The notes beneath the pieces are model-generated. The model searched no databases. It saw only the letters and a program-made list of their open reading frames with translations, and was not told the origin of the DNA. Below, one piece after another: positions 17,989 to 28,358 of a stretch of DNA of 64,000 nt. This DNA is from Bacteroides graminisolvens DSM 19988 = JCM 15093. Its GTDB lineage: Bacteria; Bacteroidota; Bacteroidia; Bacteroidales; Bacteroidaceae. The stretch spans positions 1 through 64,000 of the forward strand of contig NZ_ATZI01000006.1 in NCBI RefSeq assembly GCF_000428125.1. The letters are read 5' to 3'. Position 1 is the stretch's first letter, and the number at the start of each line of letters is the position of its first letter. A program made the translations under genes and the position numbers.

Positions 17989-18686
17989 TAATCTTTCTTT
18001 TCTCCGGCTCTATAATAATATACAATACCGTATTCACGGCATAAATCTAATCTCTTATCGACATCGGGTACGTCTTTATAATAATCTTCAATTTGATTCC
18101 ACGCGTCCAAAATCAACTCATCAACCTGCGGCCTCATCAAAGTCACATCTTCCAGACTTTCTGCCGTCAGCCGCTGCAAATTCTTTTGCCTCTCGTTGCT
18201 TTCAACAAAGATATCATAACGGACCTTCACTTTGGCTATTGTGGGATTATAAATAGGTATCCCACCTTCGGATGTACGTTTCATTTCACCTACGATAATT
18301 TTCTCTCCCCACTCCATTAACGCAGTTTCGCTGATCAAGTCTGGGACATTATGTACATTGGGCTGTAATCCATAATAGTTTTTTTGCGCAGGTTTAATTT
18401 CCATACGCAATGCAGCCAAATTAAGTACCTGAATAAAATGAGAAATGTACAAGCGTGCCAATTTCGTATTTTCCTGATGCTTTCTACTAGCTTTAGACTG
18501 ATTATCAAAACAATCTTTATAGTACTCACTCAATCGTCTGAAACGGTTTAGCAAGCCTCTGATCTTTGATATGGTATTCAAAGACACCGCCATTTCGGAA
18601 ACAGAGATCATTCCAACTTTTTCCAGAAGCTTTTCCATGGCTCTAATTCTGGCTTGATCGGTATTTGGTAAACGTCTGTAGGGCAT
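17988..18686 (-). CDS. Conserved hypothetical protein coupled to tatD
   Basis: A 232-aa protein, mostly charged and helical, without signal peptide or TM segment and so cytosolic. I do not recognise a family motif. It has a basic N-terminus (MPYRRLPNTDQARIRAMEKL), a helix-rich middle and a conserved-looking acidic C-terminal half. It starts 17 bp after the polyprenyl synthetase stop and its stop overlaps the tatD start by one base. The three genes form one unit; no function is offered. Confidence 0.7.
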   Translation of the reverse strand: MPYRRLPNTDQARIRAMEKLLEKVGMISVSEMAVSLNTISKIRGLLNRFRRLSEYYKDCFDNQSKASRKHQENTKLARLYISHFIQVLNLAALRMEIKPAQKNYYGLQPNVHNVPDLISETALMEWGEKIIVGEMKRTSEGGIPIYNPTIAKVKVRYDIFVESNERQKNLQRLTAESLEDVTLMRPQVDELILDAWNQIEDYYKDVPDVDKRLDLCREYGIVYYYRAGEKKD

Positions 18687-18703
18687 GAAACTATAAATTT
18701 AGG

Positions 18704-19681
18704 TCACACTTCTCTTTCTCTTAAATTATAAATAATATCTTTTAATTGCAATTTGCGTTCGTCGGGCACATTCAATTGCGTCAAACAATTTTCGGCCCGT
18801 TCGCAATACATTTCTATTTGCTGCTCACAATACATTCTGATCCCCAGCTCGTCATAAACAGACTTGACTGCAGCAATCTTCTCTTGAGGAACATATTCTG
18901 TAGCACTCAACCACTTTTGCAAGATTACTTTTTGCTCATTATTACTCTTTACCAAAGAATTGATGAGTAAGAACGTCTTTTTGTTGCACAAAATATCTCC
19001 GCCTATATTTTTGCCAAAAACTTTAGGATCACCATATACATCAAGCAAGTCATCTTTCAGCTGAAAAGCCAAACCAATATTGATACCTACTTCATATAAT
19101 AAATCAGCATCTTTAATAGAAGCTCCTGCGAGAATAGCCCCCAGTTTTAAGCTACAAGCCAGTAAAACAGCCGTTTTCAACCGTATCATATCAAGATATT
19201 CCCTTTCAGAGACATCATTACGGTTTTCAAACTCCATATCAAACTGTTGGCCTTCACAAATCTCCAGTGCCGTGCGACTGAAAAGTGCAATAACCTCTTG
19301 CAATTGAGAAGAGTCACAGCTTCCTACCAGTTGATAAGACAATACCAACATGGCATCGCCCGAAAGAATAGCAGCATTATCATTCCATACCCGATGCACA
19401 GTGTCTTTTCCACGTCGTTTATCTGCTCTATCCATCAAATCATCGTGCAGCAACGTATAATTGTGATACATTTCAATGCCCATCGCCACGGGCAATATGT
19501 TTGCAACCTCCTCCTTATATATATTATGTGCCATCATCATCAAAACGGGCCTGATGCGTTTTCCACCCAAAGAAAGTACATATTTTACTGGATCATATAA
19601 ACTTCTCGGCGATCTGTCGAAAGAGTAGGCCGACAAATACTCATTAAATAAATCAAGTAGTTGAGATTGCGAATACATCAT
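18704..19681 (-). CDS. Polyprenyl (geranylgeranyl/farnesyl-type) diphosphate synthase
   Basis: Head-to-tail prenyl chain elongation enzyme, 325 aa. Both aspartate-rich motifs are present: DDLMD in LLHDDLMDRADKRRG (about residues 84-97) and DDLLD in QLKDDLLDVYGD (about 215-225). GGKRIRP near residue 34 binds isopentenyl diphosphate. Product length cannot be called from inspection. With ispH (2 kb away, opposite strand) it supports isoprenoid supply for quinones and undecaprenyl carriers. Two adjacent Met codons make the exact start uncertain by one residue. Confidence 0.93.
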   Translation of the reverse strand: MMYSQSQLLDLFNEYLSAYSFDRSPRSLYDPVKYVLSLGGKRIRPVLMMMAHNIYKEEVANILPVAMGIEMYHNYTLLHDDLMDRADKRRGKDTVHRVWNDNAAILSGDAMLVLSYQLVGSCDSSQLQEVIALFSRTALEICEGQQFDMEFENRNDVSEREYLDMIRLKTAVLLACSLKLGAILAGASIKDADLLYEVGINIGLAFQLKDDLLDVYGDPKVFGKNIGGDILCNKKTFLLINSLVKSNNEQKVILQKWLSATEYVPQEKIAAVKSVYDELGIRMYCEQQIEMYCERAENCLTQLNVPDERKLQLKDIIYNLREREV

Positions 19682-19717
19682 TTTCGGGAAAGGTTAATAA
19701 AACGGTTATTTATGTAA

Positions 19718-19740
19718 AAGGGCTGCTTTTGGCAGCCCTT
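19718..19740 (-). terminator. Hairpin terminator downstream of tonB
   Basis: Perfect 9-bp stem AAGGGCTGC/GCAGCCCTT with a 5-nt loop. On the minus strand it is followed by TTTTACAT, a short U-run. It sits between tonB and the polyprenyl synthetase start. Confidence 0.7.
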
Positions 19741-19760
19741 ACACTTTAACAATATAAAAA

Positions 19761-20444
19761 TTATTGTAGTCTAAACATTACAGGCACCGTGTACTTAACA
19801 CGTACTGCCTTTCCTCTTTGCATACCGGGTTTCCATTTAGGCATGGTACCAATCACACGCAAAGCTTCCTTATCCAAGTAAGGGTCAACACTACGAACAA
19901 CCACCGGGTCAACAACAGAACCGTCTTTGTTCACAACGAACTGAACGATTACACGTCCTTGAGTTCCGTTTTCCTGAGCAATAGTAGGATACTTGATGTT
20001 TTTAGCAAGGAACTGCATCAATGCAGCCTGTCCGCCCGGGAAATCCGGCATCACTTCCACTACTTGGAAAATGGTTTGTTCTTCAGGTTCTTCTTCCACC
20101 ACCTTAACAGGTACATACTTCACTTCAACTTTAGCACCAGTCTCTTCAGTAGATGCAAGTGTAGTTTCCTGAAGGTCTGTCTTATCATCAACAATATTAA
20201 GCACTTCAGCTACAGCAGGCGCATCGGGTGGTGGAGGCGCTACTTTCTCTTCTTGTTGAGTGATAGGAATAATTTCCTCTTCAAAAACGACATCGGTCAA
20301 AGCCTGGCTGGTATCAATCTTTATGTCACGTTTGGTCCATTCGAACGCTACGAACATAAAGGCTAAAACTACCACGTAACCGACGAGCAACCAGGTAGAC
20401 TTCTTATTCTCCAGGTCCGCTTTAGGCGATTTTTTAACTTCCAT
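19761..20444 (-). CDS. tonB: TonB family energy transducer
   Basis: A 227-aa protein that passes ExbBD motor energy to outer-membrane receptors. Layout: short cytosolic N-terminus, TM helix at about residues 18-36, a Pro/Glu-rich periplasmic spacer (APPPPDAPAV) and the C-terminal TonB domain (about 130-227) with FPGGQAALMQFLAKNIKYP and GRVIVQFVVNKDGSV, ending in PVMFRL. Start ATG at 20444 is chosen because the -7 box at 20481-20488 lies over an earlier in-frame ATG at 20483. Confidence 0.93.
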   Translation of the reverse strand: MEVKKSPKADLENKKSTWLLVGYVVVLAFMFVAFEWTKRDIKIDTSQALTDVVFEEEIIPITQQEEKVAPPPPDAPAVAEVLNIVDDKTDLQETTLASTEETGAKVEVKYVPVKVVEEEPEEQTIFQVVEVMPDFPGGQAALMQFLAKNIKYPTIAQENGTQGRVIVQFVVNKDGSVVDPVVVRSVDPYLDKEALRVIGTMPKWKPGMQRGKAVRVKYTVPVMFRLQ

Positions 20445-20480
20445 AATATAATTATTAATAAACGTGTGTCTTCTTTGTGG

Positions 20481-20488
20481 CAAATATA
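20481..20488 (-). promoter_or_regulatory. -7 box TATATTTG for tonB
   Basis: Minus-strand TATATTTG 37 bp ahead of the chosen tonB ATG. Confidence 0.6.
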
Positions 20489-20614
20489 GTACATTTTCAA
20501 TGATACGATAACACCTTAAATTCCTTTTTTTACTGCTTGCCCCTTATTTTTCGTTTTTTTAAGGTAATCAGAAGTTCTCAATGCAAACATGGCGTTGATA
20601 TCTATAAAATGAAG

Positions 20615-20622
20615 TATATTTG
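20615..20622 (+). promoter_or_regulatory. -7 box TATATTTG for cmk
   Basis: Plus-strand match to TAnnTTTG 39 bp before the cmk ATG, divergent from the tonB box. Confidence 0.6.
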
Positions 20623-20660
20623 ACGCCGAAAACCGATCTGTTATATCATATTAAAAAACA

Positions 20661-21350
20661 ATGAAAAAGATTACAATTGCCATAGACGGCTTCTCTTCCT
20701 GCGGTAAAAGTACAATGGCCAAAAGCCTTGCCAAAGAAATCGGATATATCTACATCGATAGTGGTGCCATGTATCGTGCCGTAACGCTATATTGCATAGA
20801 AAACGGGCTGATAGAAGACGGCGAGATACGTACAGAAATACTCAAAGAAGACCTAAAAAGAATAAACATATCGTTTAAGATTAATGCAGAAACCGGACAG
20901 CCCGATACATACCTGAACGCTGAGAACGTAGAAAACAAAATTCGCACAATGCTTGTTTCTTCCATGGTAAGTCAGGTTAGCGCTCTTGATTTTGTTCGTT
21001 CGGCCATGGTTGAACAGCAACAAAAAATGGGTAAAGAAAAAGGTATTGTCATGGATGGCCGCGACATTGGGACCACTGTTTTCCCCGATGCAGAACTTAA
21101 AATATTTGTTACGGCATCGGCTGAAGTACGTGCGCAACGCAGATTTGATGAGCTCAAATCTAAAGGCCAAGAAGCCAGTTATGATGAGATATTGCATAAC
21201 GTGAAGCAGCGCGATTACTTGGATCAAAACAGAGAAGTAAGCCCGCTACGCCAAGCCAGTGATGCCATTTTATTAGACAACAGCACCCTAACCATAGAAG
21301 AACAAAAAGCCTGGCTTATCAATCAGTTTAACCGGGTGGTTAATCCATAA
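20661..21350 (+). CDS. cmk: Cytidylate kinase
   Basis: Phosphorylates CMP and dCMP with ATP. 229 aa, normal for the bacterial family. P-loop [12 protein letters not shown] is at residues 10-21. [13 protein letters not shown] is the nucleotide-binding segment near 30-43, followed by [23 protein letters not shown] near 130-152 and [14 protein letters not shown] near 187. ispH follows 30 bp downstream and is probably co-transcribed. Confidence 0.97.
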   Translation: MKKITIAIDGFSSCGKSTMAKSLAKEIGYIYIDSGAMYRAVTLYCIENGLIEDGEIRTEILKEDLKRINISFKINAETGQPDTYLNAENVENKIRTMLVSSMVSQVSALDFVRSAMVEQQQKMGKEKGIVMDGRDIGTTVFPDAELKIFVTASAEVRAQRRFDELKSKGQEASYDEILHNVKQRDYLDQNREVSPLRQASDAILLDNSTLTIEEQKAWLINQFNRVVNP

Positions 21351-21380
21351 ACAGATTAGCTGCCACAAAGCACAGGTATT

Positions 21381-22283
21381 ATGATTAAAGTAGAAATAGA
21401 CTCAGGATCCGGCTTCTGCTTCGGAGTGGTCAATGCTATCAAAAAAGCAGAAGAGGAGCTTTCAACAGGAGAAACGCTGTATTGTTTGGGAGATATTGTT
21501 CACAACGGACGCGAAGTGAACCGACTGAACACGAAAGGATTAATTACCATTAATCACGAAGAATTCAGCCAACTTAAAAACGTAAAAGTACTGCTAAGAG
21601 CTCACGGAGAACCACCTGAAACCTACGAAATAGCCAGAAAAAATAACATCGAAATCATTGACGCCACCTGTCCGGTAGTTTTGAGGCTCCAAAAGAGAAT
21701 CAAGCAAGAGCATGACGGTAAACAAGAAGTAACTACTCCTGCGCCAAATGAAGACATACAAATTGTTATTTACGGTAAAAACGGACATGCCGAAGTGTTG
21801 GGATTGGTCGGACAAACAGCCGGAGAAGCCATTGTTATAGAGCATTTTGACGAAGTCAAAGAGTTGAATTTCAATAAAAGTATTCGTCTGTACTCGCAAA
21901 CCACGAAATCACTGGATGGCTTTAAACGAATTGTGGAATACATACAAGAGCACATATCCCCCAAAGTTACTTTTGAGTATTACGACACTATCTGCAGGCA
22001 GGTAGCCAACAGAATGCCCAATATCAGAACATTTGCGGCCTCGCACGATCTTGTTTTCTTTGTTAGCGGTAAGAAAAGCTCCAACGGCAAAGTGTTATTC
22101 AACGAATGCAAAAAGATGAATGAGAACACTTATTTTATTGAAAGTGCTGATGAAATTGATCTTTCGGTTCTAACGAAAGACATCCGGTCCATTGGAATTT
22201 GCGGTGCCACATCTACGCCAAAATGGCTAATGGAAGATATTAGCATGTTTATCAAAGAAAAGGTCAAAGAACTTGAAAATTAA
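21381..22283 (+). CDS. ispH: 4-hydroxy-3-methylbut-2-enyl diphosphate reductase
   Basis: Last step of the MEP isoprenoid pathway, giving IPP and DMAPP; a [4Fe-4S] enzyme. The three cluster cysteines lie in GSGFCFGV (Cys13), DATCPVVLRLQK (about 95) and YDTICRQVANR (about 205). Other family blocks are RAHGEPP and VSGKKSSNGKVLF. 300 aa is typical. Downstream prenyl synthases, including the one at 18704, use its products. Confidence 0.96.
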   Translation: MIKVEIDSGSGFCFGVVNAIKKAEEELSTGETLYCLGDIVHNGREVNRLNTKGLITINHEEFSQLKNVKVLLRAHGEPPETYEIARKNNIEIIDATCPVVLRLQKRIKQEHDGKQEVTTPAPNEDIQIVIYGKNGHAEVLGLVGQTAGEAIVIEHFDEVKELNFNKSIRLYSQTTKSLDGFKRIVEYIQEHISPKVTFEYYDTICRQVANRMPNIRTFAASHDLVFFVSGKKSSNGKVLFNECKKMNENTYFIESADEIDLSVLTKDIRSIGICGATSTPKWLMEDISMFIKEKVKELEN

Positions 22284-22346
22284 CGTTATTTATTAGTAGA
22301 TAGTTTACTTTGAGTGCAAAGCGCCCTAAATAATCTGGCTTTTTGC

Positions 22347-22354
22347 TATCTTTG
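22347..22354 (+). promoter_or_regulatory. -7 box TATCTTTG for pfkA
   Basis: TAnnTTTG match 29 bp before the pfkA ATG. Confidence 0.6.
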
Positions 22355-22383
22355 CAACACATTTATATCTTAAAAAGGTTGTT

Positions 22384-23364
22384 ATGGGAACGATTAAATG
22401 CATAGGTATTTTAACATCCGGAGGAGATGCTCCGGGCATGAACGCGGCTATCCGCGCAGTAACACGAGCTGCTATTTACAACGGACTTCAAGTCAAGGGT
22501 ATTTACAGAGGCTATAAGGGACTCATCACCGGTGAAATTGCTGAATTCAAAAGTCAGAATGTAAGTAATATCATTCAATTGGGAGGAACGATCTTGAAAA
22601 CCGCCCGTTGCAAAGAGTTTACTACGCCCGAAGGCCGACAAACCGCATACGAAACGATGCAGCGAGAAGGTATTGACGCGCTTGTCATCATTGGAGGAGA
22701 CGGTTCACTTACAGGAGCCAGAATCTTCGCGCAAGAGCACAATGTTCCATGCATCGGATTGCCCGGAACCATTGACAATGACCTTTACGGAACCGATACC
22801 ACCATTGGTTACGATACTGCGTTGAATACCATCTTGGATGCTGTTGATAAGATACGTGACACTGCAACTTCACACGAACGTTTGTTCTTCGTTGAAGTGA
22901 TGGGAAGAGATGCCGGTTTCCTTGCATTAAACGGAGCCATTGCTTCGGGTGCCGAGGCAGCCATCATACCTGAGTTCAGTACGGAAGTTGACCAACTGGA
23001 AGAATTCATCAAGAACGGTTTCCGCAAGTCAAAAAACAGTAGTATCGTTATTGTAGCCGAGAGTGAACTAACCGGAGGCGCCATGCATTATGCCGAACGC
23101 GTAAAGAATGAGTATCCCGAATACGATGTAAGAGTAACCATTCTGGGTCACTTACAAAGAGGTGGAAGCCCTACGGCTCACGACCGCATTTTGGCCAGTC
23201 GTTTAGGTGCTGCTGCTATTGACGCATTAATGGAAGACCAGCGAAACGTGATGATTGGAATTGAGAACGATGAAATTGTTTACGTTCCCTTTACCAAAGC
23301 AATCAAGAATGATAAGCCGATTAAGAAAGAGTTAGTGAATGTTCTTAGAGAACTTTCCATCTAA
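22384..23364 (+). CDS. pfkA: ATP-dependent 6-phosphofructokinase
   Basis: Commits glucose to glycolysis by making fructose 1,6-bisphosphate. 326 aa. The motifs are [18 protein letters not shown] at the N-terminus, GGDGSLTGA (Mg-ATP), [20 protein letters not shown] (catalytic Asp), [12 protein letters not shown] and [14 protein letters not shown]. The Gly-Asp-Gly around residue 103 fits the ATP-using group A enzymes rather than the PPi-dependent form; this is an inference from the motif. Confidence 0.96.
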   Translation: MGTIKCIGILTSGGDAPGMNAAIRAVTRAAIYNGLQVKGIYRGYKGLITGEIAEFKSQNVSNIIQLGGTILKTARCKEFTTPEGRQTAYETMQREGIDALVIIGGDGSLTGARIFAQEHNVPCIGLPGTIDNDLYGTDTTIGYDTALNTILDAVDKIRDTATSHERLFFVEVMGRDAGFLALNGAIASGAEAAIIPEFSTEVDQLEEFIKNGFRKSKNSSIVIVAESELTGGAMHYAERVKNEYPEYDVRVTILGHLQRGGSPTAHDRILASRLGAAAIDALMEDQRNVMIGIENDEIVYVPFTKAIKNDKPIKKELVNVLRELSI

Positions 23365-23379
23365 ATTGATCAGGGATAT

Positions 23380-23420
23380 ATACTAAAAAAGGCAACCTAA
23401 CCGGTTGCCTTTTTTAGTAT
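23380..23420. terminator. Bidirectional terminator between pfkA and citrate synthase
   Basis: Perfect 18-bp stem with a 5-nt loop (arms 23380-23397 and 23403-23420). A6 and T6 tracts on either side of the GGCAACC core give U-runs on both strands for the two convergent genes. Confidence 0.92.
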
Positions 23421-23424
23421 ATGC

Positions 23425-24777
23425 CTATCGCTTCTTTAGCGGAACATATTCGGCTACATCAAGTACATTCTTGTACGCCGGACGAATAATGCGCTTACCG
23501 TCGAAGTTTAGTTCTTCGTTTCTGTGAGCACACCATCCAACGATACGAGCCATGGCAAACAGGGGAGTATATATTTCCTGGGGCAAACCTATCATCTCAT
23601 ATACAAATCCCGAATAGAAGTCCACGTTACTGGACACAGTTTTACCGTTATTCTTTACTTTAGCAAACATCGTAATGGCACGATCTTCGAGCAATTCAAG
23701 GAAAGCAAACTCCTTGTCACGACCTTTTTCTTTGGCCAAGTCGCGAGCCAATTCCTTCAACAGCAAGGCGCGAGGGTCAGAGATGGTGTACACCGCATGA
23801 CCAATACCATAAATCAATCCGGTTTTATCGTAAGCCTCCTTGTTGAGCATACGAGTAAAATACGTATCAATCTCATCAACATTGGTCCAGTCTTTGATCT
23901 TTTCTTTCAGGTGATGAACCATATCAATAACCTGTAAATTAGCACCACCGTGGAGCGGTCCTTTCAATGAGCCGATACCCGCTGCGATAGCAGAATAAGT
24001 ATCTGTACCCGTTGACGAAGTAACGCGAACAGTAAACGTAGAGTTGTTACCGCCACCGTGTTCTGCCTGCAACACAAGTAATAAATCGAGCGTGCGAGCT
24101 TCCAGTTCCGTATAATCCTTCTTCAACATGAACAAGAAGTTCTCGGCAATGGAAAGATTCTCCTGCGGGTGACGAATGTGCAGAGACCGTCCAAAAGTAG
24201 CATGCCTCAACATATTATAGGCATAAGCTATGATGGTAGGGAATTTTGAAATCAATTCAATGCTCTGCCTCATCAGATTATCACGAGAGTTATCATCGGG
24301 CTTTGGGTCAAAGGTGTAAAGTTCAAGTACACTTCTTGCCAGAATATTCATAATATCAGAACCCTCCAGTTCCAGAATATTCATTTTAGTTTTCTGTTCA
24401 AGCGGCATATTATCATTCAACAGCTCCAGAAAACCGGCCAACTCCTCTTTATCGGGCAAACGTCCCGACAGTAATAAGAAAGCCACCTCTTCGAATCCAA
24501 AACGTTTTTCCTTGATGGTAGAGTGAACAAGGTCCTCTACATCATAGCCCCTATAAAACAATTTACCGGGAATAGGCTGCAAGCCCCCACCGGGAATTCG
24601 CTCATAGCCCACTACGTTGCCAATCTTTGTAAGACCCACCAGCACTCCGGTGCCGTCTTCGTTGCGCAAGCCACGCTTCACATCGTATTTTTGGAAGAGT
24701 TCATTATCAATTTTGGTGCAACTCTTCATCTCTTCAGAAAGTTTGTATATAATATACTCCTTTTTCATATGGTTCAT
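23425..24777 (-). CDS. gltA: Citrate synthase
   Basis: Condenses acetyl-CoA and oxaloacetate. 450 aa. Active-site segments are AEHGGGNNSTFTVRVTSSTGTD (His), GSLKGPLHGGAN (His), GIGHAVYTISDPRA (His) and the Asp region near VDFYSGFVYE. It is last of a compact minus-strand operon: aconitase, isocitrate dehydrogenase, citrate synthase (13 bp after icd). Together they make 2-oxoglutarate for glutamate synthesis. Two nearby Met codons (1 and 4) leave the start uncertain by 9 bases. Confidence 0.95.
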   Translation of the reverse strand: MNHMKKEYIIYKLSEEMKSCTKIDNELFQKYDVKRGLRNEDGTGVLVGLTKIGNVVGYERIPGGGLQPIPGKLFYRGYDVEDLVHSTIKEKRFGFEEVAFLLLSGRLPDKEELAGFLELLNDNMPLEQKTKMNILELEGSDIMNILARSVLELYTFDPKPDDNSRDNLMRQSIELISKFPTIIAYAYNMLRHATFGRSLHIRHPQENLSIAENFLFMLKKDYTELEARTLDLLLVLQAEHGGGNNSTFTVRVTSSTGTDTYSAIAAGIGSLKGPLHGGANLQVIDMVHHLKEKIKDWTNVDEIDTYFTRMLNKEAYDKTGLIYGIGHAVYTISDPRALLLKELARDLAKEKGRDKEFAFLELLEDRAITMFAKVKNNGKTVSSNVDFYSGFVYEMIGLPQEIYTPLFAMARIVGWCAHRNEELNFDGKRIIRPAYKNVLDVAEYVPLKKR

Positions 24778-24790
24778 TGTTTTAGGGTTA

Positions 24791-25984
24791 TTATTTCTTT
24801 TGTATTTTTTCCGTTATTTCTTTCGCAAAAACCGAGGTAGGCAACGCCTTTCCTCCGGGCATGAAACGAGCCAGATCATTGGTAGCCCTGCCATCGGCAA
24901 AGCTTTCTTCCAAAGCCTTTTCGATAACATCTGCTGCTTCTTGCCAGCCGAAGTACTCCAACATCATGACTGCCGATAAAATCAGCGAGCAAGGATTGAC
25001 CACATCTTTTCCGGCAATATTGGGAGCCGTGCCGTGTGTCGCTTCAAAAATAGCATGACCTGAGTCATAATTAATGTTTGCCCCCGGTGCAATGCCAATA
25101 CCACCTACCATAGCGGCCAACTGATCTGATACGTAATCGCCGTTGAGATTCAAAGTAGCAATAACGGAATATTCTTCGGGAACTAACAAGGTGTTTTGCA
25201 GAAAAGCATCGGCTATGCAATCTTTCATAACCAACTGGCCTGTGCTGATGTATTCACCAAATTCTTTTTCCGCCAGCTCGTAACCCCATTTCTTGAAGCC
25301 GCCTTCCGTGTACTTCATGATATTACCTTTGTGCACCAACGTTACCGAAGGTAAATGGTGCTCAATGGCATACTTACACGCCGCACGTACCAAACGCTCG
25401 GTGCCTTCACGCGAGACGGGCTTCACACCGAAAGAAGAAGTTTCCGGGAAGCGTACTTTTGTTACGCCCATCTCCTTATGAAGAAACTCGTAGAATTTAT
25501 TTGCTTCAGGCGAACCTGCCTCCCACTCTATGCCGGCATATATATCTTCCGTGTTCTCGCGAAAGATGTGCATGTTGACCTTCTCGGGCTCTTTCACCGG
25601 AGAAACGACACCTCGGAACCAGCGAACCGGACGAAGACACACATATAAATCCAACGTTTGTCGCAAAGCCACATTCAAAGAGCGGATTCCACCTCCTACA
25701 GGAGTAGTGAGTGGGCCTTTAATACCTACCAAGTATTCTTCAAAAGCCAGCATCGTTTCGTCGGGCAGCCATGAACCGGTTTGGTTAAAAGCCTTTTCGC
25801 CGGCCAACACCTCCACCCAGTCAATCTTACGTTTACCTCCGTACACCTTTTCAACAGCCGCATTAACTATCAACTGCATCGCCGGAGTTATCTCGGCTCC
25901 TACTCCATCACCCGTAATATAAGGTACGGTCGGGGTATCGGGAACCAGTAATTTACCATCTTTTTGCTTAACAATCTTGCTCAT
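24791..25984 (-). CDS. icd: Isocitrate dehydrogenase (probably NADP-dependent)
   Basis: Oxidative decarboxylation of isocitrate to 2-oxoglutarate. 397 aa. Substrate-binding parts are [30 protein letters not shown] with its substrate-binding residues, and [23 protein letters not shown] (catalytic Lys). [26 protein letters not shown] contains the metal-binding Asp. It is one base from the acn stop, so tightly coupled. Cofactor choice is a family expectation, not read from residues. Confidence 0.94.
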   Translation of the reverse strand: MSKIVKQKDGKLLVPDTPTVPYITGDGVGAEITPAMQLIVNAAVEKVYGGKRKIDWVEVLAGEKAFNQTGSWLPDETMLAFEEYLVGIKGPLTTPVGGGIRSLNVALRQTLDLYVCLRPVRWFRGVVSPVKEPEKVNMHIFRENTEDIYAGIEWEAGSPEANKFYEFLHKEMGVTKVRFPETSSFGVKPVSREGTERLVRAACKYAIEHHLPSVTLVHKGNIMKYTEGGFKKWGYELAEKEFGEYISTGQLVMKDCIADAFLQNTLLVPEEYSVIATLNLNGDYVSDQLAAMVGGIGIAPGANINYDSGHAIFEATHGTAPNIAGKDVVNPCSLILSAVMMLEYFGWQEAADVIEKALEESFADGRATNDLARFMPGGKALPTSVFAKEITEKIQKK

Positions 25985-25985
25985 T

Positions 25986-28229
25986 TTATTTTGTATTTAA
26001 AGCAGATCCTGCCTTAAACCAGGCAATCTGCTGTTCATTGTATGTATGTTGCACTTCAAAACTCTCCACCGTACCATCTGCATGCAGAAGTGTGATGGTG
26101 AAGTTTTTGCCGGGAGCAAACGCTGTCAATCCCGATAACGTGATAACATCCGCCTCACGAATGCGATCGTAATCATCTTTATTCACGAAAGTGAGTGCCA
26201 ACATGCCTTGTTTCTTGAGGTTCGTTTCATGAATGCGCGCAAAGCTCTTTGCCAAAATCACTTTCACATTCAAGAATCGAGGTTCCATAGCCGCATGTTC
26301 CCGACTAGATCCTTCGCCGTAATTTTCCTCGGCTACTACGATGGACGAGATACCCGCCTGCTTGTATTGTTTGGCCGTGCCCGAAACGGTTTCATAAGTC
26401 TGTGTGAGCTGATTGAATACCTTGTTCGTTTCACCGTTGAAGGCATTGACCGCTCCCATCAGCATGTTATCGGAAATGTTTTCGAGATGCCCTCTGAAAC
26501 GCAACCACGGACCAGCCATGGAAATATGATCAGTAGTACACTTACCCGCAGTCTTGATAAGTAATTTCATTGAAAGCGCATCTTCACCGTTCCAGGCAGA
26601 GAAAGGTTCCAATCGCTGCAAGCGCTGTGACTCGGGACTGATAGCCACCTGCACATGACCTCCCTTGGGAGCCAGGTAACCGCTTTCGCCGGGAGCAAAA
26701 CCATGCAACGGAAGTTCATCACCTTTGGGCTCGGTCAGTTTCACTGCTTCGCCTTTTTCATTCACTAACGTATCAGTAAGCGGATTAAAGCCCAAGTCGC
26801 CTGCAATGGTCAGCGCCATAGTCAGTTCCGGAGAAGCGACAAAAGCAAACGTATTGGGATTACCGTCGGCACGTTTGGCAAAGTTACGGTTGAATGAAGT
26901 AACAATGGAATTTTTACGTGTAGGGTCATCGGTATGACGCTTCCACTGTCCGATACACGGACCGCAGGCATTGGCCATAATAACCGCCCCTACCTGTTTG
27001 AATGTATCAATCATACCATCGCGCTCCACAGTAGCCCGTATTTGTTCAGAGCCGGGGTTCACTATCAGCGGTGAAGCCACTTTTAAGTTCAACGCCACAG
27101 CCTCTTTCGCTATCGAGGCGGCACGACTTATATCCTGATACGAAGAGTTGGTACACGAACCAATCAGTCCCACTTCCATCTTCCGCGGATAGTCATTGGC
27201 CTTTACTTTAGCGGCAAATTCAGAGATAGGCGTAGCCGCATCGGGTGTAAACGGACCGTTAATGTAAGGTTCGAGAGTTGAAAGATCGATCTCAATCACC
27301 CGGTCGTAATACTGTTCTGGGGCAGCCATAACTTCAGCATCGGCACACAGTTCATGCGCCACGCTGCTTGCCATTTCGGCTACACAGGTTCGGCCTGTTG
27401 CTTTGAGGTAAACAGCCATGCGTTCATCATAAGGAAACAAAGAAGTAGTAGCTCCTACTTCGGCCCCCATGTTACAAATGGTGCCCTTGCCCGTTGCCGA
27501 CAAACTTTCCGCGCCGGGACCAAAATATTCTATAATAGCATTGGTACCCCCCTTTACAGTTAAAATACCAGCCAACTTCAAAATAACATCTTTCGGCGAA
27601 GCCCAACCGTTGAGTGTGCCGGTAAGCTTCACGCCAATGAGCTTCGGCATTTTGAGTTCCCACTCCATGCCGGTCATCACATCAACCGCATCGGCACCAC
27701 CCACACCGATGGCAACCATGCCCAGTCCGCCGGCATTGGGCGTGTGCGAGTCTGTTCCTACCATCATGCCGCCCGGAAAAGCATAGTTCTCCAGCACCAC
27801 CTGATGAATAATTCCCGCACCGGGTTTCCAGAACCCGATACCGAATCGGGAAGAAACATCACGTAAGAAATCATACACCTCACGGTTGGTTTCCGTAGCC
27901 GTGGCAATATCTTCCTTTGCCCCTTTATAGGCTTGAATAAGGTGATCACAATGAACGGTAGACGGCACCGCCACGGTTTCTTTCCCCGCATTCATAAATT
28001 GCAGCAACGCCATCTGAGCAGTAGCATCCTGCATCGCCACACGATCGGGACGAAAGTCGACGTAGTCCTCTCCCCTTTGAAATGATTTCAGCTTGTTTTC
28101 ATCGTAAATGTGAGCATACAGAATTTTTTCAGCTAGTGTGAGCGGGCGCCCCAAAGCCATCTTTGCCCGTTTTATTTTCTCCAGATAAGAGCCATAAAAG
28201 CTCTCTAACATTTCCTCGTCGTATACCAT
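25986..28229 (-). CDS. acnA: Aconitate hydratase (AcnA/mitochondrial type)
   Basis: Isomerises citrate to isocitrate with a [4Fe-4S] cluster. 747 aa. Cluster cysteines appear in [14 protein letters not shown] (about Cys358) and [11 protein letters not shown] (about 421 and 424). The C-terminal swivel domain carries [14 protein letters not shown]. The length fits the mitochondrial-type single-chain aconitases. First gene of the acn-icd-gltA operon. An anaerobe with this oxidative branch probably runs it for glutamate supply rather than respiration. Confidence 0.95.
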   Translation of the reverse strand: MVYDEEMLESFYGSYLEKIKRAKMALGRPLTLAEKILYAHIYDENKLKSFQRGEDYVDFRPDRVAMQDATAQMALLQFMNAGKETVAVPSTVHCDHLIQAYKGAKEDIATATETNREVYDFLRDVSSRFGIGFWKPGAGIIHQVVLENYAFPGGMMVGTDSHTPNAGGLGMVAIGVGGADAVDVMTGMEWELKMPKLIGVKLTGTLNGWASPKDVILKLAGILTVKGGTNAIIEYFGPGAESLSATGKGTICNMGAEVGATTSLFPYDERMAVYLKATGRTCVAEMASSVAHELCADAEVMAAPEQYYDRVIEIDLSTLEPYINGPFTPDAATPISEFAAKVKANDYPRKMEVGLIGSCTNSSYQDISRAASIAKEAVALNLKVASPLIVNPGSEQIRATVERDGMIDTFKQVGAVIMANACGPCIGQWKRHTDDPTRKNSIVTSFNRNFAKRADGNPNTFAFVASPELTMALTIAGDLGFNPLTDTLVNEKGEAVKLTEPKGDELPLHGFAPGESGYLAPKGGHVQVAISPESQRLQRLEPFSAWNGEDALSMKLLIKTAGKCTTDHISMAGPWLRFRGHLENISDNMLMGAVNAFNGETNKVFNQLTQTYETVSGTAKQYKQAGISSIVVAEENYGEGSSREHAAMEPRFLNVKVILAKSFARIHETNLKKQGMLALTFVNKDDYDRIREADVITLSGLTAFAPGKNFTITLLHADGTVESFEVQHTYNEQQIAWFKAGSALNTK

Positions 28230-28326
28230 TGTCTCTTATATTTATAAATCTACATTATAACGAGCCAAAAAGCAGTAATGTTTAAGAAATAGGTGGTTTT
28301 TTGCGATTATCTTTCAACAAAAGACG

Positions 28327-28334
28327 TACCTTTG
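28327..28334 (+). promoter_or_regulatory. -7 box TACCTTTG for the helicase gene
   Basis: Perfect TAnnTTTG match. It lies downstream of an in-frame ATG at 28293, so the true start must be later. Confidence 0.65.
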
Positions 28335-28358
28335 CAACGAATTCGAATAAAAATACAG

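Noticed and set aside
28293..28358. Earlier ATG start for the helicase
   Set aside because: A perfect -7 promoter box lies between this ATG and the chosen GTG, so the upstream part would not be transcribed.
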